From contig JAQUQP010000126.1 in assembly GCA_028716025.1 (NCBI GenBank), positions 1 through 5,943 on the forward strand: DNA of 5,943 nt. The letters are read 5' to 3'. The number at the start of each line of letters is the position of its first letter. The first letter of the stretch is position 1. The notes beneath the pieces were generated by a model, which worked only from the letters and a program-made list of their open reading frames with translations, ran no database searches and was not told the DNA's origin. Position numbers and translations under genes: made by a program. This document shows positions 1 through 5,306 of this stretch, in pieces. Source of the DNA: a bacterium. GTDB taxonomy: Bacteria; UBA6262.

Positions 1-74
1 CGGATCAGCATATCAACCGTATCAATAATCGGAATGTACAATCCAACGATCAAGGCCAGCATTAATTTTACCAT
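1..74 (-). CDS. Partial CDS: N-terminus of a hydrophobic, probably membrane, protein
   Basis: The first 24 codons of a gene that continues past the left edge of the window. It starts with ATG at 74-72 and reads MVKLMLALIVGLYIPIIDTV and onward with no stop. The start overlaps the stop codon of the preceding beta-barrel gene in the arrangement ATGGTAA (7-bp overlap), which is typical of translational coupling, so the two are probably in one operon. Residues 4-17 are strongly hydrophobic after a single early lysine, as in a membrane anchor or uncleaved signal segment. No domain can be recognised from so short a piece. The start is supported by the open frame and the overlap geometry only. Confidence 0.6.
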   Translation of the reverse strand, partial: MVKLMLALIVGLYIPIIDTVDMLI

Positions 75-871
75 TTATAGCTCCACCCTACTTCCATGTA
101 GCGCTGGTTCAATTGCACTGGTTCACGCCTTTTCTGGTAGTTGATCCCGGCGGTCAGCCACCAATTGCCTTGCAGGTTATATTTCCAGTTCAAACCATAA
201 GTATCAGCTTTAAAATTTCCGATCTGGTCCACGCTTAAATAAGATTCTGAATTCGTGGCATACAGGAAAACCACTTCATTACGTATATCTGGGTAAAAAC
301 CGGCTTTAAGGATAAATGAATTATTGGCTACCGTATCGGTATTATTTGAACCGCTGAAGCTGGATACAGCGCGAAGTATTTTCCCATGCAAGTACAATTT
401 GGAAGTTGGATAAAAATTAGCCCCGATAGCGTAGACAGAAACATTCGCATCTTCAAAGTTACTGTATTTATATCCTACCAACAGGGACAACCGGTCGATC
501 AGGCTAAAATCGAATTCAGTATCGGCCAGAAATTTCGGAAAGGTCCATTTATCTGAAGAAAATCCGATGACCTGCTGTATTGCCAGGCGTTTAGTCACCT
601 GGTACATCCCGCCTAGTTTCTGCAAGCTTTCATTCCGGTCATATTTTTGTTGATAAATAACATCAGCCAACAGCACCGAACGGTCAAGACCGCGATAAAT
701 ATATACCAATTCGGTTCCCTTGGTAGGACTAAGATCAACAGAATCATTATAATAGTTTTCCAGAAAATAAGTGTTCTGGATCTCGTTTTTGGGATCAGCA
801 GCCTGGGCTATTGCTGGCAACAATAAGAGAATTGCCAACAAGAACGTCAGTGCGCTTTTCTGGTGAATCAT
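68..871 (-). CDS. Outer-membrane beta-barrel protein (YaiO-like), with signal peptide
   Basis: Encodes about 267 residues. The N-terminus has a Sec signal peptide: a short polar start with Lys5, a Leu/Ile/Ala-rich core at residues 7-21, and an AQA|AD cleavage site near residue 24. The rest alternates polar and hydrophobic/aromatic residues in strand-length pieces (for example VSVYAIGANFYP, KLYLHGKILRAV, TYGLNWKYNLQGNWWLTAGI) and ends in an aromatic residue (SYKW), the usual C-terminal signature of BAM-inserted barrels. Overall style resembles YaiO-family outer-membrane proteins; this is recognition by eye and not certain. ATG at 871 is preferred because AGG at 879-877 lies 5 nt upstream. An in-frame GTG at 877 overlaps that AGG. 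The start lies inside the 3' end of the radical SAM gene (77-bp overlap), so expression is probably coupled. Function is unknown; it may be a channel or a structural envelope protein. Confidence 0.8.
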   Translation of the reverse strand: MIHQKSALTFLLAILLLLPAIAQAADPKNEIQNTYFLENYYNDSVDLSPTKGTELVYIYRGLDRSVLLADVIYQQKYDRNESLQKLGGMYQVTKRLAIQQVIGFSSDKWTFPKFLADTEFDFSLIDRLSLLVGYKYSNFEDANVSVYAIGANFYPTSKLYLHGKILRAVSSFSGSNNTDTVANNSFILKAGFYPDIRNEVVFLYATNSESYLSVDQIGNFKADTYGLNWKYNLQGNWWLTAGINYQKRREPVQLNQRYMEVGWSYKW

Positions 872-2429
872 AGGCACCTGCCATTGCTAGAATTTTTCCT
901 AAGATCTCTTCCTTGCTGAATTCAAAAACTCCGGGGTAGGCTTCAGCCGCGGCCAGGATAAACAGCAGGGAACGCAAACGTGAAGGGAAATGAGACACGC
1001 CAAATTCAGTCGTGAAATAGTGGAAATATTTCCGCTGCCCTTGTTCCACTGTGGCCAGGAAATCCCGCAACAGGGCATCCCTGGGTTGGATACTAACACC
1101 GCGTTTCATCATGATACCCGTACGCGGTATTTCCACTTCCCTATACTTGATGAGTTCCTGTAGAGCCGGGTCTTCGGCCATCTTTGATCCGGCCAAAGGC
1201 ATCACACTGGGATTGATAGCGCACTCGCATCCTTTGTTGATATATTCCACGCATTTATTCAAGGTATAAATAATATCTTCCATCTGGCTGCGCGGTGAAA
1301 CCAGGATAATATCGATAAAAGGTTTGATCCCGGCCCTTAAGGTAGCCTCTAATACTTCATCAATTCGGTTATGGATATTTTCCTTGCCATACTCACGCAG
1401 AATATTCCTGGAAAAAGATTCAATGCCATATCCGATCAAACGAAATCCAGCTTGCCGCATTGGCGCCAGGTAAACAGGATTCATGCAATCTACCCGGCAA
1501 GAGGCAATGAAAGAAATATCTTCCGGAATCGTCCCGTTTCTCCGGCATTTGGCCATTTCCTCAAACAGGGCGATAATGCGGTCGTCGCCTTTATGCACGA
1601 ACATATCATCCTGGAAGATCAAGGTTTTAATATCCAGGTATAGCCGGGATATTTTTTTGACCATTTCCATGATATCCTGGGAGGATAACCTGACTACCTT
1701 TACGGTACACCCGCTATTAGCAGTATTGAGAAAATCAGTATAACTGCAGAAAGTACACTGCATCGGGCAATAATTAGAGGTCATTAACCTGACACTATGG
1801 ATATCCCGTAAACGTTCAGCTTGCGCTTGTTTGGAAAGTTTTTCTCCTTGCGCCGATGGCAGCATTTTTTCCCAATAATCGGAAATAGGCATATCCTTAT
1901 AAGGCAAGAAATCAGTGGCTTCTTTAAACAAGTTATAGGGTAAACCTGGATTGGGATTTTTCCTCAACTCTCCCGCAACACGATAGACCAAGCCGGGAAT
2001 TCCATTTACATTAATCTGACCCTGCTGTTCTACATACTGGCACAGCTGCAGGAGCGCCAATTCCCCTTCTCCCATCAGGCAATAATCTATCGGAGAGTGG
2101 TCAAATACGGTCTCAGCTTCAAACGTAGCGCCAATGCCGCCGCCAATGCAGAGGGCTTCGGGACACCTTTTTTTGGCCAAATGAACGAGGGAAAGGTCAT
2201 AAGGCAGCGTAAGGCTGGTCATAGAAAAACCAATAATGGCAGGGGAAAATTCAGATAGATACATATCCAGAGCCTGGAAAGAATCCGTATGGAGGTTGGG
2301 ATCGTAAACCCGACAATCTATCCCATAATTTTTAAGGAATCCGCAAATCCGCCAGACGCCAAGAGGTGGCGCGTTGAAGGAAAACTCTCCTTTGGATGGA
2401 TCATAGGGACCGACAAGCAATACTTTCAT
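795..2429 (-). CDS. B12-binding-domain radical SAM enzyme, substrate unknown
   Basis: A 544-residue protein with the classic two-domain layout. Residues 1-150 look like a Rossmann-type cobalamin-binding domain: MKVLLVGPYDPS at the start, PPLGVWRICGFL, a GGGIGATFEAE segment at 96-106, and MGEGE at 119-123. The usual B12 DxHxxG motif is absent, as in many radical SAM relatives of this type. The radical SAM core follows, with CPMQCTFC giving the CX3CX2C [4Fe-4S] ligands Cys221, Cys225 and Cys228, then FQDDMF at 272-277 and GYGIESFS at 333-340. A further region of about 110 residues completes the protein. Family members use SAM, often with cobalamin, for methylations or rearrangements of unreactive carbons; the substrate cannot be read here. 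ATG at 2429 has AGAGG about 6 nt upstream. It is transcribed from its own apparent promoter through a hairpin-bearing leader. Its last 25 codons overlap the downstream barrel gene in another frame. Confidence 0.93.
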   Translation of the reverse strand: MKVLLVGPYDPSKGEFSFNAPPLGVWRICGFLKNYGIDCRVYDPNLHTDSFQALDMYLSEFSPAIIGFSMTSLTLPYDLSLVHLAKKRCPEALCIGGGIGATFEAETVFDHSPIDYCLMGEGELALLQLCQYVEQQGQINVNGIPGLVYRVAGELRKNPNPGLPYNLFKEATDFLPYKDMPISDYWEKMLPSAQGEKLSKQAQAERLRDIHSVRLMTSNYCPMQCTFCSYTDFLNTANSGCTVKVVRLSSQDIMEMVKKISRLYLDIKTLIFQDDMFVHKGDDRIIALFEEMAKCRRNGTIPEDISFIASCRVDCMNPVYLAPMRQAGFRLIGYGIESFSRNILREYGKENIHNRIDEVLEATLRAGIKPFIDIILVSPRSQMEDIIYTLNKCVEYINKGCECAINPSVMPLAGSKMAEDPALQELIKYREVEIPRTGIMMKRGVSIQPRDALLRDFLATVEQGQRKYFHYFTTEFGVSHFPSRLRSLLFILAAAEAYPGVFEFSKEEILGKILAMAGAYDSPEKRTDVLVGNSLIVASNSPGC

Positions 2430-2442
2430 GACCGCCTCTTAA

Positions 2443-2482
2443 TAAAAAAAGCTATAATGTATTGTAAAAACAACATTATAGC
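2443..2482 (-). terminator. Hairpin plus T7 tract in the leader of the radical SAM gene (terminator or attenuator)
   Basis: On the minus strand a perfect 10-bp inverted repeat, GCTATAATGT (2482-2473) and ACATTATAGC (2460-2451), flanks a 12-nt interior. The interior can add a TGT/ACA stem with a TTTT loop and a 2-nt bulge. The stem is followed at once by seven T residues (2450-2444). On the plus strand there is no matching T tract, so the direction is minus. The stem is AT-rich and therefore weak for an intrinsic terminator. It could stop transcripts running through from DUF72, attenuate the radical SAM gene, or act on translation, since it ends only 21 nt before the start codon. Confidence 0.6.
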
Positions 2483-2545
2483 CTGTAACGTAATCACTCA
2501 ACTATAGCAGATTAAAATCAATAAGAATAGTTTATTTCCGGTTAA

Positions 2546-2574
2546 TTTATACTATTATTAAACCAATTTGTCAA
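2546..2574 (-). promoter_or_regulatory. Near-consensus sigma-70 promoter for the radical SAM gene
   Basis: On the minus strand, TTGACA (2574-2569, perfect -35 consensus) is followed by exactly 17 nt and then TATAAA (2551-2546, 5 of 6 match to the -10 consensus). Transcription would start near 2539, giving a leader of about 110 nt before the ATG at 2429. The -35 box lies only 9 bp beyond the stop codon of the DUF72 gene. This separates the radical SAM/barrel cassette from the upstream genes. Confidence 0.8.
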
Positions 2575-2583
2575 GGGAAAAAA

Positions 2584-3408
2584 TTAAAACAAAGTTGCTG
2601 TGTTTGGTTTAATTTCCAGTAATTCCATTAGTTGCAAGGCGTTTTTCACCGCTTTCCCCCCATGGCAATTGTTAAAAAAGAGGTAAGTAATCTTTGTTTT
2701 CGCGGAAACCCGCCTAATCTTAGGGACAAATTCTTCCAGTTCTTCCTTACTATATAAGTAATTGTACCGTTCGGCTATCGGGACATTGAACCAATGCGGA
2801 TTGCGGCCATGAAAACGAAAATACCCGATATCACCTGTAACTTCCGTAACCATAGGCAGCAAACGGGGCAATTGTGGCTCATCCACACTGCACCAGCCAA
2901 AACCGTTCTCCTTAAGAAACTGGTATATTCCTGTTTTTGCCCAAGAATTGTTCCTAAACTCCACTACTACCGGTACTTTTCCCATTATTTCTTTGAACCG
3001 TGCAAGATAATCCCTGTTTTCTTCATTGTTATCGAACATAACCGGGAACTGGGCTAGTACAGCTCCCAATTGGTTATTCACGATCAAGGGTTCAATACCG
3101 CTTAAGAATTCTTCGAAAACATCCTGGTTATTCTTGAGTTGGCCATCTGCGGCCTTTAGATCATGGGTCATGGCTTTATTGGCTTTCACGGTGAATTGGA
3201 AATCACGGCGGGTTTTCCTGACCATACCGGCAATGGCTTTAGCAGAGGGTTGGCGGTAATAGGTAAAATTAAGCTCTACCGCGTTAAAACCAATTTCTTG
3301 TTCATAATAAGGGAGCATATTAACGGGAGCCAGAGATCTTGGATATATTTCTCCTTTCCAATCGGCAAAGGAATAACCGCTGGTCCCGATCTTAATCAGG
3401 TGATCCAT
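2584..3408 (-). CDS. DUF72 family protein (YecE-like)
   Basis: A 274-residue, full-length DUF72 protein. Landmarks in order: IGTSGYSFADWKGEIYP at 7-23, VELNFTYYRQPS at 44-55, FTVKANKAMTHD at 72-83, LAQFP at 118-122, VVVEFRNNSW at 147-156, YFRFHGRN at 196-203, and FFNNCHGGKAVKNA at 244-257. These are the conserved blocks of the family, which adopts a TIM-barrel-like fold; its biochemical role is not established. ATG at 3408 is chosen because it stands 2 nt after the stop of the upstream release-factor-like gene and has GGAG 5 nt before it. A TTG eight codons further up would overlap the neighbour and lacks such support. Tight spacing suggests co-translation with that gene. No clear terminator lies directly after the stop. 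Confidence 0.92.
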   Translation of the reverse strand: MDHLIKIGTSGYSFADWKGEIYPRSLAPVNMLPYYEQEIGFNAVELNFTYYRQPSAKAIAGMVRKTRRDFQFTVKANKAMTHDLKAADGQLKNNQDVFEEFLSGIEPLIVNNQLGAVLAQFPVMFDNNEENRDYLARFKEIMGKVPVVVEFRNNSWAKTGIYQFLKENGFGWCSVDEPQLPRLLPMVTEVTGDIGYFRFHGRNPHWFNVPIAERYNYLYSKEELEEFVPKIRRVSAKTKITYLFFNNCHGGKAVKNALQLMELLEIKPNTATLF

Positions 3409-3410
3409 AG

Positions 3411-3827
3411 CTACTCCGGTTCCGGCCGCCAAGTCCGCTGGGCTTTTTTTACCGAACGCGCATGTTTGGCCCGAAGCATTTTTTCCTTAGCCCGCTTGGA
3501 CCGTTTGCGTTTCTGCCGCCGGATCTTTTCGATTCTGTGCTGCTCGGCTGATCTCCGGCCCAGTACTAACGCTTCTATTTTATCTACCAGTAACCGGCGC
3601 GCTAGGAAACGGTTTAGGATTTGCGACCGTTCTTGCTGGCATTTTATTTCCACACCCGATGGTATATGTTTTAAATAAACCGCAGTGGCTACTTTATTTA
3701 CATTTTGTCCGCCTTTACCCTGGGAACGCACAAAATGCTCGACTAGATCTTGTTCTTTAACGCCTACCTTGGCCATTTTTCCAGCCAATACTTTTTCTTT
3801 TTCCGGACTTACGCCAAATAATCCCAT
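3411..3827 (-). CDS. Small GGQ-domain peptide-chain-release-factor-like protein (ribosome rescue, ArfB/MTRFR type)
   Basis: 138 residues containing only the catalytic domain of class I release factors. SQGKGGQNVNKVATAV at 35-50 carries the GGQ motif at 39-41, whose glutamine side of the loop promotes peptidyl-tRNA hydrolysis. It is followed by YLKHIPSGVEIKCQQERSQ, the usual strand and RSQ block. There is no codon-recognition domain. The C-terminal tail (about 98-134) is extremely Lys/Arg-rich, as in ArfB, where a basic tail enters the empty mRNA channel of a stalled ribosome. The LKHIPSGVEIKC and NRFLARRLLVDKIE segments look closer by eye to mitochondrial MTRFR (C12orf65) than to E. coli ArfB. 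ATG at 3827 has AGGA about 7 nt upstream. The gene is followed within 2 nt by DUF72 and preceded by a palindromic intergenic element that may contain or replace its promoter. Confidence 0.9.
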   Translation of the reverse strand: MGLFGVSPEKEKVLAGKMAKVGVKEQDLVEHFVRSQGKGGQNVNKVATAVYLKHIPSGVEIKCQQERSQILNRFLARRLLVDKIEALVLGRRSAEQHRIEKIRRQKRKRSKRAKEKMLRAKHARSVKKAQRTWRPEPE

Positions 3828-3835
3828 TTTAAATC

Positions 3836-3958
3836 CTAACTATAATTACAAATTCCAAATGCTATTGCTTCGCTTATGGTAAATTAATGTAAAGATCTTA
3901 CCTCTATTTGTAATAAGTTCCGCAGGAACGATGTAATTTGGTATTTAGAATTAGTAAG
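3836..3958. repeat. MITE/REP-like palindromic intergenic element with imperfect terminal inverted repeats
   Basis: This AT-rich intergenic block has matching ends. The left end on the plus strand (3836-3860, starting CTAACTA and ending CCAAAT) aligns with the reverse complement of the right end (3958-3936, starting CTTACTA and ending CCAAAT) at about 19 of 23 positions with one 2-nt gap. The similarity fades but continues inward (TTATGGTAAAT against TTATTACAAAT). The centre holds GTAAAGATCTTAC, a near-perfect palindrome around GATC at 3894-3897, close to the midpoint. The right arm has an extra small hairpin, GTTCC-GCA-GGAAC (3917-3929). The whole block could fold into one long hairpin. No open reading frame of note is inside. 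It abuts the PilZ stop codon on one side and the Shine-Dalgarno of the GGQ gene on the other. Whether it is mobile or repeated cannot be seen from one copy. Confidence 0.5.
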
Positions 3959-4297
3959 CTACCAGGGTTTTCCCGCCCGCACAGCTTCCACATAACTGCG
4001 TATTTCATTCTTCCTAAGAAGATCAGTTTCAGTAAATACGGCAGAATAACACTCCTTGGTCCCTTTAAAATATTGAGCGATGATCTGAGCGGTCACTTTC
4101 AACTTTTTGGCCCGCAGGTAACCAAGAACTATGAGATACTTGCCGTTTATATCTAAAGTAGCCGCTGATTCAAAACTGATCCCTTTGATACTGATGTCTA
4201 CGGATTCTGCTTCAGCGATCACTTTGTTATCTTCTAGGGAAATGATCCCGATCCTTTCACGATCCTTGAATCTGGGCAAAGTCCTTTTATTGGCCAT
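3959..4297 (-). CDS. Single-domain PilZ protein, predicted c-di-GMP receptor
   Basis: 112 residues that make up one PilZ domain. Near the N-terminus RFKDR (Arg9 and Arg13) fits the RxxxR part of the c-di-GMP motif, with further Arg5 and Arg15. DISIKG at 34-39 fits the (D/N)xSxxG part. Hydrophobic strands such as KYLIVLGYL and LKVTAQIIAQYF follow. Proteins of this kind bind cyclic di-GMP and pass the signal to partners controlling motility, envelope or exopolysaccharide; the partner is not evident here. ATG at 4297 is preferred, with GAGGTG 6 nt upstream. An in-frame GTG at 4306 is itself part of that ribosome-binding site. The gene follows the PPC gene by 23 bp and ends at the edge of the palindromic element. 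Confidence 0.88.
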   Translation of the reverse strand: MANKRTLPRFKDRERIGIISLEDNKVIAEAESVDISIKGISFESAATLDINGKYLIVLGYLRAKKLKVTAQIIAQYFKGTKECYSAVFTETDLLRKNEIRSYVEAVRAGKPW

Positions 4298-4320
4298 ATC
4301 TTTCACCTCAACTCACAAGT

Positions 4321-4764
4321 TTATGGCTCAAGCAACTCAAAGCCAGTAGCCGTTTCTTTGATCCGATGGGCATGGTTATTAATTATCTCCAGCAAGATGA
4401 CTTCTCCGACTTTCCAAGTCTCTATGCCCAGCCGGACACAGCCGGTAATAGTTTCCTGGTCACGACCAAGAGCGGCGTGCATATGTAATTTCGGTATTCC
4501 ATCCTCATCGGGAAAGATGGTCCCTATCGCGACGATTTCATGGATCCCGTTCAAGACCTGATTAATGGTTTCTATGGGGATCGCGTCTTCCTGCCTGGGC
4601 CCAGCGACTATTGTGCCTCCGCCTTTAATGCCGCCTACCAGCAGACATATTCCCCGTTTTATTTCTTTGTCTTTGGCCAGGATTTCGATAGACTGCGGCA
4701 GCCAATCCCCTTCTTCCAGACGTACTACAAAAACCCGGCCGATATTGCCTTCTGAGTATTTCAC
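4321..4764 (-). CDS. Stand-alone PPC/DUF296 domain protein
   Basis: 147 residues spanning one PPC (plant and prokaryote conserved, DUF296) domain. Visible landmarks are FVVRLEEGDWLPQSIEILAK at 12-31, the glycine-rich GGIKGGGTIVAGPR at 44-57, and KLHMHAALGRD at 92-102, whose His94 and His96 correspond to the conserved histidines of the family. EVILLEI and a final TGFELLEP close the domain. In plants the domain sits beside AT-hooks; here there is no AT-hook or other added domain, as is usual for bacterial members, whose role is largely unknown. The start is GTG at 4764: an in-frame stop lies eight codons upstream and the next methionine is residue 95, so no alternative fits. A GGGG run 4 nt upstream is a modest ribosome-binding site. 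It lies 21 bp after the GNAT gene and 23 bp before PilZ. Confidence 0.87.
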   Translation of the reverse strand: MKYSEGNIGRVFVVRLEEGDWLPQSIEILAKDKEIKRGICLLVGGIKGGGTIVAGPRQEDAIPIETINQVLNGIHEIVAIGTIFPDEDGIPKLHMHAALGRDQETITGCVRLGIETWKVGEVILLEIINNHAHRIKETATGFELLEP

Positions 4765-4785
4765 TCTGCCCCGCTCTCTATTTTC

Positions 4786-5274
4786 CTATAATTTTTTTTC
4801 CATGACTATTGCCAATAATATCGTATCTTCCACAATATCCTGCTTAGTTCCTACCTTTTTAAATCCGTGCTTCGTGCAAAAACAAATTCCGCGCATATTA
4901 TTCTCTTCAACTTCCGTCCGGATAGTTTTAATATATTCTATCTTTTTTACCACGTGCTCCAGTAGCAATGTTCCTATGCCCTGTCTTTGCTTTGCCGGTA
5001 AGACAAATAAGCGGGCCAATTGTAACGTAGTCGGTTCTATATGCATCGCTGTGGCTATACCGACAATAGCGCCGGTTTCGTCTTTCGCGGCCAAAAAGAG
5101 TACTTCGGGATTCATAATCTGGTTCTTCAACATTTCAGGATCAAGCCAAAACTCGGTGACCTTCATCATCGTTTCCGGGGATAAAAAAGAGTGATACGTA
5201 TCTACCCACACTGTTTTGAGGACTTCGCTTACTGCCTGGATATCAAATATCCTGACTTCATCAATAGTGATCAT
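4786..5274 (-). CDS. GNAT family N-acetyltransferase
   Basis: 162 residues with a complete GNAT fold. The N-terminal VWVDTYHSFLSPETM at 22-36 is the W-x2-TY block common in one GNAT group. LARLFVLPAKQRQGIGTLLL at 86-105 forms the beta4/alpha3 unit with the acetyl-CoA pyrophosphate loop QRQGIG at 96-101. EENNMRGICFCTKHGFKKVG at 123-142 is the usual motif B region ending in the GF turn. The acceptor (an amine on a small molecule, peptide or protein) cannot be inferred. ATG at 5274 is preceded by GAGGGG at a slightly long distance of about 11 nt. It stands 32 bp after the M23 gene and 21 bp before the PPC gene, in a probable common operon. Confidence 0.9.
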   Translation of the reverse strand: MITIDEVRIFDIQAVSEVLKTVWVDTYHSFLSPETMMKVTEFWLDPEMLKNQIMNPEVLFLAAKDETGAIVGIATAMHIEPTTLQLARLFVLPAKQRQGIGTLLLEHVVKKIEYIKTIRTEVEENNMRGICFCTKHGFKKVGTKQDIVEDTILLAIVMEKKL

Positions 5275-5306
5275 AAGACACGATTCCCCTCACTTTCCCG
5301 CGGATT

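Noticed and set aside
872..877. GTG at 877 as start of the barrel gene
   Set aside because: It overlaps the AGG that best serves the ATG at 871, and the signal peptide is complete from that ATG.
2430..2540. Cobalamin riboswitch before the B12-domain radical SAM gene
   Set aside because: The leader is about 110 nt, shorter than a typical cobalamin riboswitch (around 200 nt), and no B12-box-like conserved segment was seen.
3409..3432. Upstream TTG start for the DUF72 gene
   Set aside because: It would overlap the GGQ gene by 22 bp and adds eight residues outside the conserved domain. ATG at 3408 has a good Shine-Dalgarno at proper distance.
3163..3678. A 171-codon open frame on the plus strand
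   Set aside because: It is antisense to the DUF72 and GGQ genes, and its product (Arg/Cys/Ser-rich) shows no recognisable domain.
3828..3900. A sigma-70 promoter for the GGQ gene, such as TATAGT near 3840-3845 on the minus strand
   Set aside because: The -10-like hexamer has no acceptable -35 partner at 16-18 nt, and AT-rich sequence produces such matches by chance.
4565..5194. A 209-codon open frame on the plus strand
   Set aside because: It lies antisense to the PPC and GNAT genes, both with clear family motifs. Its translation is Ser/Pro/Ile-rich without domain features, and it crosses the boundary between the two genes.
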